A DNA stretch of 57,584 nucleotides from Pseudomonadota bacterium. GTDB taxonomy: Bacteria; Pseudomonadota; Gammaproteobacteria; Burkholderiales; Burkholderiaceae_F. The notes beneath the pieces were generated by a model, which made no database searches, was not told where the DNA came from, and was given only the letters and a program-made list of their open reading frames with translations. A program made the translations under genes and the position numbers. This document shows positions 51,867 through 57,584 of the stretch, piece after piece. The number at the start of each line of letters is the position of its first letter. Position 1 is the stretch's first letter. The stretch covers positions 1-57,584 of the forward strand of contig JAEZVV010000151.1 in the NCBI GenBank assembly GCA_023443095.1, in the 5' to 3' direction.

Positions 51867-53885
51867 TTACGCCTTCCCCTTGATGACTTGTTTGACGACT
51901 GCAAGCACGTTATCGACAGTGAAACCGAACTGCTTGAAAAGCACGGGCGCGGGCGCCGAATCGCCGAAGCGGTCGACACCGATCACCGCCCCCGTGCCAC
52001 GGACGTATTTCCACCAGAAATCGGTGACACCGGCCTCGATCGCCACCCGCGGCAGGCCTTCAGGCAGGACGCTAGCCTTGTACTTGGCATCCTGGCGGTC
52101 GAACACCGTGGTCGCCGGCATCGAGACCACTCGCACCGAAATGCCGGCCTCGGCGAGCGCGGTCTGCGCGTCGACCGCCAGCGGCACTTCACTGCCGGTG
52201 GCGATGATCACCGCGCGGGCCTTCTTGATTCCGCCCGGCGCTTCGCTGATCACGTAGGCGCCGCGGGCGATCTGGTCGGCGTCGATTTCCTCGCGCCCGA
52301 TGAAACGCACCGCCTGGCGCGAGAACAGCAGGCTCGAGGGACCGTCCTTGCGTTCGATCGCGTGCGCCCAGGCAATCAGGGTCTCGACCGTGTCGGCCGG
52401 ACGCCAGACGTCCATGTGCGGGATCAGGCGCAGGCTGGCGACGTGTTCGACCGACTGGTGGGTCGGGCCGTCTTCACCCAGGCCGATCGAATCGTGGGTG
52501 AACACGAAGATCGAGCGCTGCTTCATCAGCGCCGCCATTCGCAACGCGTTGCGCGAATAGTCGGCGAAGGTGAGGAAGGTCGCGCCGAAGGGGATGAAGC
52601 CGCCGTGCAGCGCAATGCCGTTGATGATCGCGCTCATGCCGAACTCGCGCACACCGTAGTTGATGTGGCGGCCCTTCATGTCTTCGGCGCGCAGCGCGGT
52701 CACGCCCTTCCAGTTGGTCAGGTTCGAACCGGTCAGGTCGGCCGAACCGCCCAGGAGTTCGGGCAGCGCCGGCGCCAAGGCGTCGAGCGCGAGCTGGCTC
52801 GCCTTGCGAGTAGCGACGGTTTCTTCCTTGTCGGCCGCGGCAACCAGGGCGTCGAGCACGACGTCGCCCCAGTTGGCGGGCAGCTCGCCCTGGATGCGCC
52901 GCTCGAACTCACCCGCCTCGTGCGGGTAGCGCTCGGCGTATTGAGCGAAGAGCTGTTCCCATTCGGCCTGGCGCTGCTGGCCCAGGGCGCGCGCGTCCCA
53001 GGCTTGGTAGATATCTTGCGGAATCTCGAACGGCGGGTGTTCCCAGCCGATCGCCGCGCGCGTGGCGGCGATTTCGGCCTCGCCCAGCGCTTCGCCGTGA
53101 GCCTTGGCGCTGCCGGCGCGGTTGGGCGAGCCCTGACCAATCACGGTGCGGGCAATGATGAGCGTCGGCTTGTCACTCGTCTTGGCCTGGGCAATAGCGG
53201 CATCGAGCGCTTCGACATCGTGGCCGTCGATCGGGCCGATCACGGCCCAGCCATAGGACTGGAAACGGCGGGCCGTGTCGTCGGCAAACCAGTGTTCGAC
53301 CTTGCCGTCGATCGAGATGCCGTTGTCGTCGTAGATCGCGATCAGCTTGTCGAGCTTCCACACGCCGGCGAGCGATGCCACCTCGTGCGAGATGCCTTCC
53401 ATCAAACAGCCGTCACCCAGGAAGACATAGGTGTGGTGGCCGACGATGGGAAAGCCGGGGCGGTTGAACTCGGCCGCCAGCATCTTCTCGGCGAGCGCCA
53501 TGCCGACCGCGTTGGCCAGACCTTGGCCGAGCGGGCCGGTGGTGGTCTCGACCCCCGGGGTGACATCGACCTCGGGGTGGCCCGGCGTCAGGCTGTGGTG
53601 CTGACGGAAGTTGATCAGCTCCTGCATCGTCAGCTCGTAGCCCGAGAGGTGCAGCAGCGCGTATTGCAGCATCGAGCCGTGGCCGTTCGACAGGACAAAA
53701 CGGTCGCGGGCGGGCCAGCGCGGGTTGACCGGGTTGTGGCGGAGATGGCGCGACCAGAGCGCAACGGCGATCTCGGCCATGCCCATGGGCATGCCGGGGT
53801 GGCCGGAGTTGGCTTTCTGGACCGCGTCCATAGCCAGCGCGCGAATGGCGTTGGCCATCGTCTTGGGGGAGACGGAAGAGGACAT
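51867..53885 (-). CDS. tkt: Transketolase
   Basis: A 672-residue transketolase, moving two-carbon units between sugar phosphates with thiamine diphosphate. AVQKANSGHPGMPMGMAEIA, the VLSNGHGSMLQYALLH region, TTGPLGQGLANAVGMA, the FLGDGCLMEG block (cofactor-binding), and FVFTHDSIGLGEDGPTHQ in the second domain are diagnostic. It heads the tkt-gap run, and gap starts right after its stop. The 403-base region upstream is shared with the divergent polyamine gene. Confidence 0.97.
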   Translation of the reverse strand: MSSSVSPKTMANAIRALAMDAVQKANSGHPGMPMGMAEIAVALWSRHLRHNPVNPRWPARDRFVLSNGHGSMLQYALLHLSGYELTMQELINFRQHHSLTPGHPEVDVTPGVETTTGPLGQGLANAVGMALAEKMLAAEFNRPGFPIVGHHTYVFLGDGCLMEGISHEVASLAGVWKLDKLIAIYDDNGISIDGKVEHWFADDTARRFQSYGWAVIGPIDGHDVEALDAAIAQAKTSDKPTLIIARTVIGQGSPNRAGSAKAHGEALGEAEIAATRAAIGWEHPPFEIPQDIYQAWDARALGQQRQAEWEQLFAQYAERYPHEAGEFERRIQGELPANWGDVVLDALVAAADKEETVATRKASQLALDALAPALPELLGGSADLTGSNLTNWKGVTALRAEDMKGRHINYGVREFGMSAIINGIALHGGFIPFGATFLTFADYSRNALRMAALMKQRSIFVFTHDSIGLGEDGPTHQSVEHVASLRLIPHMDVWRPADTVETLIAWAHAIERKDGPSSLLFSRQAVRFIGREEIDADQIARGAYVISEAPGGIKKARAVIIATGSEVPLAVDAQTALAEAGISVRVVSMPATTVFDRQDAKYKASVLPEGLPRVAIEAGVTDFWWKYVRGTGAVIGVDRFGDSAPAPVLFKQFGFTVDNVLAVVKQVIKGKA

Positions 53886-54288
53886 ATTGGGGGCGGCGCG
53901 AGGTAAGGTGAGGATGCGCCGACAGGTCCGTCGACGCGCGTGCGCGGAGCGGAAGCGAGTGTATCAAAGGGGCCGGCCCAGCTTCGACGCGCACCCCGTC
54001 ATAACCGGGCAAAACCCGAATAGCCGGGCCCGGGCCGGCCCGCTGCCTTTGCCGCCCCTCGCCCTTTCCTTTAGACTCGCGGCCCTACCACAGATACCGG
54101 TTCGGATTAGAGGAAGCAACGGAGCAGGCCCGCATTATCGGCGTTACCACGTCACGTCGGCCAACCAGTCCGCCATAGCCAACCAACAAAGACAGGCTCG
54201 CCGCGCACCCGCGAGCCGGTCCCGAACCATGGGGTTGCGGCGCCCGCCGCGATTCAGGTCGATTGGGGCGGACCTGCTGGGGGACACA
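53886..54288. other. Divergent intergenic region tkt / speD-speE
   Basis: A 403-base gap. GTGTATC/GATACAC-type sequence near 53960 (TACACT on the minus strand) may be a tkt -10. The stretch 54070-54280 precedes the polyamine gene. No frame shows convincing protein composition; the long open frame covering the gap is a high-GC artefact. No RNA gene or known riboswitch was recognised. Confidence 0.4.
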
Positions 54289-55611
54289 ATGCAAGGCTTA
54301 CACCTCACCGGCGACCTGTTCGAGTGCGCCTGTTCGGACGCGCTGTTTACGGATCTCGAAACGCTGTCGACGCTGTGCCGAGAGGCTACGGTCGACGCCG
54401 CGTTGACCATAGTCGACGAGAAGTTCCACGTCTTTCCTGACTGGAATGGTCAGCCGGGCGGGATCACCGGCACGCTGCTGCTGGCCGAATCGCACCTGGC
54501 GATCCACACCTGGCCCGAACGCCGCGGCGTGACGCTCGACGTCTACGTCTGCAACTTCACCGACGACAACTCGCCCAAGGCGAAGCAGTTGTTCGACCGC
54601 CTGATGCTCGCGTTCCGGCCCAAGAGCCAGGTGGTCAACCACATCACCCGCGGCGACCTTTCCGCCGAAGCCGACGCCGTGGCCGCGTCGGCGCCCGCGA
54701 CGACGTCAGCGGGCAGGGTCGAGCAGGAACAGCTGGTGTTCGACTGGCTCAATCCGCATGCGGGCTATGGCTACACCGCGAGCAAGACTCTCGCTACCGT
54801 CGACTCGCCCTTCCAGCGCATCGAGGTCTACGACACGCCCCAGTTCGGCAAGCTGTTCCGTCTCGACGGCCGCTTCATGACGAGCGAGCGCGACGAGTTT
54901 TTCTATCACGAGTGCATGACGCATCCGGCGCTGCTGGCGCATCCGGCGCCCAAGTCCGTGCTAGTGCTCGGCGGCGGCGACGGCGGCTCGAGCGAAGAGA
55001 TCCTCAAGCACCCGAACGTCGAGCGGGTGGTGATGGCCGAACTCGACGAGGCCGTGATCGACATCGCCAAGCAATACCTCGGCGAAGTCCACCAGGGCGT
55101 CTTCGATGACCCGCGGCTGGAGGTCAAGATCGGCGACGGTTACGAGTTCGTGAAGACCACCCGCGAGACCTTCGACCTGATCGTGCTCGACCTGACCGAC
55201 CCCGACACTCCCGCCTTCCATCTCTACAGCGAGGAGTTCTTCCGCTTGTGCCGCGAGCGTCTGGCGCCGGGCGGCGCGCTCACCCTGCACCTGGGCTCGC
55301 CGGTCTACGGCGCGGAGACAGTGTCGAAAACCGCGGCCAAGCTGCACCGGGTTTTCCGTCACGTCGCTCCGCTGTCGCTTTTCATTCCACTCTACGGCTC
55401 GCTGTGGTGCCTGGCCGTGGCGAGCGACACACTGGATCCGCGCGGCTTCAGCGCCGAGGCAATCGCCAAGCGCATCGCCGAGCGCGGCATCGGCGCACTC
55501 AAGTATTACAACGCGCCGCTGCATTCGGCCTTGTTCGCTCTGCCGACTTTCGTCCAGGAACTGGTCGCCGAAGCTCCGGCCGTGCTCGAAGCGCCGCGCC
55601 GCGCCGCGTAG
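54289..55611 (+). CDS. Fused S-adenosylmethionine decarboxylase - spermidine synthase (SpeD-SpeE)
   Basis: A 440-residue two-enzyme fusion. Residues 1-~125 are a class 1B AdoMet decarboxylase: LHLTGDLFECACSD, then the self-cleavage site LAESHLAIHTWPE with Ser68 becoming the pyruvoyl group, and the expected Cys in VTLDVYVCNF (about residue 88). Residues ~145-430 are a spermidine synthase: EVYDTPQFGKLFRLDG, DEFFYHECMTHPALL, VLVLGGGDGGSSEEI and DLTDPDTPAFHLYS. One chain makes the aminopropyl donor and uses it. ATG at 54289 with GGGGG upstream. Confidence 0.94.
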   Translation: MQGLHLTGDLFECACSDALFTDLETLSTLCREATVDAALTIVDEKFHVFPDWNGQPGGITGTLLLAESHLAIHTWPERRGVTLDVYVCNFTDDNSPKAKQLFDRLMLAFRPKSQVVNHITRGDLSAEADAVAASAPATTSAGRVEQEQLVFDWLNPHAGYGYTASKTLATVDSPFQRIEVYDTPQFGKLFRLDGRFMTSERDEFFYHECMTHPALLAHPAPKSVLVLGGGDGGSSEEILKHPNVERVVMAELDEAVIDIAKQYLGEVHQGVFDDPRLEVKIGDGYEFVKTTRETFDLIVLDLTDPDTPAFHLYSEEFFRLCRERLAPGGALTLHLGSPVYGAETVSKTAAKLHRVFRHVAPLSLFIPLYGSLWCLAVASDTLDPRGFSAEAIAKRIAERGIGALKYYNAPLHSALFALPTFVQELVAEAPAVLEAPRRAA

Positions 55612-55632
55612 ACTTCCCGCCTTGCGCGAACC

Positions 55633-55660
55633 AAGACCGGCCTGGCGCCGGTCTTTTTTT
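55633..55660 (+). terminator. Rho-independent terminator after the polyamine fusion
   Basis: Stem AAGACCGGC / GCCGGTCTT with a 5-base loop and a T-run of about seven bases, 21 bases after the stop at 55611. It separates the polyamine gene from rsmE. Confidence 0.9.
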
Positions 55661-55679
55661 ATCAGGAGCCTCTGGCGCC

Positions 55680-56411
55680 ATGAGTGGTCCCCGTTTTTTT
55701 GTCGAGGCTGACTGGAGCGCGGGCGAGGAGATCGCCCTGCCGGACGCGGTGGCCCACCACGCGACCCGCGTCCTGCGGCTGCGCGACGGCGAGGCGATCT
55801 CGTTGTTCTCCGGCCGCGGCGGCGAGGCGCGAGCCAGCTTGAGGATAGACGGCAAGCGGGCTTACGCCCGCATCCTCGCGGTCGAAGCGATCGAACGCGA
55901 GTCTCCGCTCGCGCTCACCCTCATTCAGTCGCTGATCGCGAACGACAAGCTCGACTGGGTGATCGAAAAAGCAACCGAACTAGGCGTTGCCCGAGTGATC
56001 GTCGCGCCCGCAGCTCGCAGCGTGATCAAGCTCGACGCCAGCCGGCTCGAGCGGCGGCTGCAACACTGGCGCGAGATCGCGGTGGCGGCCTGCTGCCAAT
56101 GCGGCCGCAACCGGGTGCCGGCGCTGGATTATTTCCCTTCGCTCGGCGCCGCCCTAGCGGCCGCCGACGGCGAGCGGCGTTACGTCCTCGCTCCCGACGC
56201 GAGCCGCCCGCTGCACTTGACCGGCAGCAGCTCGGCCGTATTTGTCGTAGGCCCCGAGGGTGGTCTGAGCGAAGACGAACTGCAGGCGGCCGAAGCTCTG
56301 GGGTACGAACGCAGCCTGCTTGGCCGCCGGGTGCTGCGCACCGAAACTGCTGGCCTCGCTGCACTGGCCGCCGGTCAGGCCCTGGCCGGGGACTTCGTCG
56401 GCGCGGGTTAG
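55680..56411 (+). CDS. rsmE: 16S rRNA (uracil(1498)-N(3))-methyltransferase RsmE
   Basis: A 243-residue RsmE of the SPOUT family. The N-terminal PUA-like segment has HHATRVLRLRDGE. The C-terminal knot region has WVIEKATELGV, the VVGPEGGLSEDEL signature, and LLGRRVLRTETAGLAAL. The ATG at 55680 follows an AGGAG site and a terminator. Confidence 0.96.
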   Translation: MSGPRFFVEADWSAGEEIALPDAVAHHATRVLRLRDGEAISLFSGRGGEARASLRIDGKRAYARILAVEAIERESPLALTLIQSLIANDKLDWVIEKATELGVARVIVAPAARSVIKLDASRLERRLQHWREIAVAACCQCGRNRVPALDYFPSLGAALAAADGERRYVLAPDASRPLHLTGSSSAVFVVGPEGGLSEDELQAAEALGYERSLLGRRVLRTETAGLAALAAGQALAGDFVGAG

Positions 56412-56466
56412 CGTTCGGCGTGGCGCGCCGGGGCGCGCACCATTCCCTCCACCAAAGGGGCTGCCG

Positions 56467-56898
56467 ATGTCCTCGATCCTGGGTTCGATCGCTACGCAAG
56501 TCCTGGGCAGTCTGGCCGGTCAGGGCGGGTCGGGTAGCAGCCCGCTTGCCGCCATCCTCGGGCAGTTGCTCGCCCCCAACGGCGAGCTCGGTGGGCTCGC
56601 AGGCTTGGCACAGCAACTGCAGCAGGCGGGTCTGGGAGAGCAGATGCAATCGTGGATTTCGACCGGCCCCAACCTTCCGGTGTCGGCCGATCAGCTGAGC
56701 CAGGCACTGGGCGCCGATCGTCTGGGCCAGCTAGCCCAGGTAGCCGGCCTCGAGCCGCAAGCCTTGAGCCAGGGGCTGGCGCAAGCCTTGCCGCAAGCAG
56801 TCGACCGGCTCACGCCGGACGGCCAACTGCCGGACGCGGGCGGACTCGAAGCCGCCCTCGCCGGCCTCTCGCAATTGCTGCAGAGCCGTCAGGCGTAG
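56467..56898 (+). CDS. DUF937 / YidB-like protein
   Basis: A 143-residue protein rich in Gln, Leu, Gly and Ala: LAAILGQLLAPNGELGGLAGL, then LSQALGADRLGQLAQVAG, and repeated QALSQGLAQALPQAVDRLTPDG, which fits the DUF937/YidB pattern (shown here in short pieces). There is no signal peptide. It is 55 bases after rsmE and overlaps the barstar-like gene by 10 bases tail-to-tail. Function unknown. Confidence 0.85.
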   Translation: MSSILGSIATQVLGSLAGQGGSGSSPLAAILGQLLAPNGELGGLAGLAQQLQQAGLGEQMQSWISTGPNLPVSADQLSQALGADRLGQLAQVAGLEPQALSQGLAQALPQAVDRLTPDGQLPDAGGLEAALAGLSQLLQSRQA

Positions 56899-57290
56899 AA
56901 GACGCGGAAACTCACACCGCGGTCGGCGAAGTCGTCGGCCGCGTCGCGGAATACGTCGAGCAAGGCATCGCGAGTGTCGCGGTCGAGTCCGTTGACCAGC
57001 AGGCCATCGAGCACCACCAGCCAGCCGCCGCTGCTGCTGGGCAGGTCGGTCAAAGCGTCGTAGAGCGCGTCGAGATTGGCGCCGAACCAGTCGGGAAACG
57101 CGAACGCCCGTGCCAGCGCGGCCATGGCATCGTCCTTGGTGGCGCAATCGGCCAGGGCCACGTCGACCAGCCGGTCGCCCGCTTGAGCCGCCAGAGCGCG
57201 CAAGCCAGCCCGCGGCAGCGTGGCCAGCGGACGCACGCAATGGCTGGGCAAGGCGGCAAGGATGGGCGGGATGGGGTCGGTGGGGTTCAT
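56889..57290 (-). CDS. Barstar-like ribonuclease inhibitor
   Basis: A 133-residue protein whose C-terminal ~90 residues match barstar: AFAFPDWFGANLDALYDALTD, then the GGWLVVLDG strand and a DALLDVFRDAADD helix. FPDWFGANLDAL carries the residues that plug the RNase active site in barstar. The first ~40 residues are an extra helical part. Its ATG overlaps the RNase stop as ATGA, so the RNase and its inhibitor are read in one operon. Confidence 0.88.
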   Translation of the reverse strand: MNPTDPIPPILAALPSHCVRPLATLPRAGLRALAAQAGDRLVDVALADCATKDDAMAALARAFAFPDWFGANLDALYDALTDLPSSSGGWLVVLDGLLVNGLDRDTRDALLDVFRDAADDFADRGVSFRVFYA

Positions 57291-57562
57291 TCGCGAATCC
57301 GCCGGAAGCTGGCGTAGTGGTCGGCCGTGTACCAATATTCACCGCTGGTGGCAGGATCACCACTCGCGCCTCGCCCGGCAACGATGCGACGAGCACCGCG
57401 ATCGCGCTCCCACGGCGTGCGCACGGTGTATTCGGTGTAATACCCGCGCGCCTGCCGCGGCAGCTTCTTCTCGCGATTCTGGAAGACCGTGCCGTCCTTG
57501 CGGTAAGGATACGGTCCGCCGCGCTTGATCAAGGCCAGAGTGTCGCGCGCGTCGCGCGGCAG
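57287..57562 (-). pseudogene. Barnase-like secreted ribonuclease, N-terminus interrupted or cut off
   Basis: About 91 residues of a microbial RNase (barnase/Sa type) from LPRDARDTLALIKRGG onward: GTVFQNREKKLP, ARGYYTEYTVRTPWERDRG, GARRIVAG, YWYTADHYASFRRI (catalytic Glu in YTEYTV, and His near the end). In frame just upstream is a TAA (57563-57565), before which the frame reads AYVAVA, like the end of the normal leader or linker. The only in-frame start after it is a TTG at 57532, which would drop the secretion signal. It may be a nonsense mutation, a frameshift or a sequence error. The window ends 19 bases later. Confidence 0.72.
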
Positions 57563-57584
57563 TTAGGCCACTGCAACATAGGCC

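Noticed and set aside
48232..53906. Very long plus-strand open frames opposite the S8 protease, gap and tkt
   Set aside because: They are antisense shadows: their composition mirrors the real genes, and GAPDH, transketolase and the protease are unmistakable on the minus strand.

Overview
The window is high-GC DNA carrying an almost continuous set of chromosomal genes from a betaproteobacterium, probably Burkholderiales or a close relative. This is inferred from gene order and not from any database search: queA-tgt-yajC-secD-secF; hda / HAD phosphatase / pcnB / folK / deoxynucleoside kinase / panB / panC next to a divergent purM; a tkt-gap-pgk-pyk block; and a DUF3079-type small protein. No insertion sequence, prophage or CRISPR array was seen.

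Layout. 1-6806: end of a TPR-CHAT protein, flavin reductase, a LemA lipoprotein with two TPM-domain proteins, MsrA and a DUF72 protein. 6881-13616: Spy-like periplasmic protein, glutathione transferase, PurB, cytochrome c', P-type ATPase and cytochrome b561. 13630-19864: SecF, SecD, YajC, Tgt, QueA, tRNA-Leu(CAA) and PanD. 19874-25954: PanC, PanB, deoxynucleoside kinase, DUF486 membrane protein, FolK, PcnB, HAD phosphatase and Hda. 26077-32671: PurM, a PocR-PAS-PAS-PAS-GGDEF-EAL protein, MiaA and an AraC regulator. 32687-40087: the accessory region. 40552-46722: MutL, DedA, two methyltransferases, DUF3079, pyruvate kinase and a Lys-rich small protein. 46790-53885: Pgk, a rhombosortase with a GlyGly-CTERM subtilase, Gap and transketolase. 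54289 to the end: a SpeD-SpeE fusion, RsmE, a DUF937 protein, and a barstar-like inhibitor with a barnase-like RNase.

The most interesting part is the minus-strand cluster 32687-40087. Five small exported proteins (P1-P5) each carry a Sec signal peptide. In each, the signal peptide is followed at a nearly fixed distance by a motif resembling the double-glycine leader read by C39 peptidases (L-x-D-E-x-L-x-x-V-x-G). The same gene run encodes a membrane-anchored C39 peptidase with its catalytic residues intact, two outer-membrane beta-barrel proteins and a DUF2059 periplasmic protein. My inference is a surface-protein system: Sec export, then periplasmic trimming at the glycine motif, then display or release through an outer-membrane partner.

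A second sorting system lies at 48074-50670. A rhombosortase gene runs tail-to-tail into a subtilisin-like protease that ends in a GlyGly-CTERM signal. The pair sits inside the tkt-gap-pgk-pyk block. Further oddities are an AdoMet decarboxylase fused to spermidine synthase, and a barnase-like RNase reading frame broken by a TAA just beside its barstar gene at the window edge.
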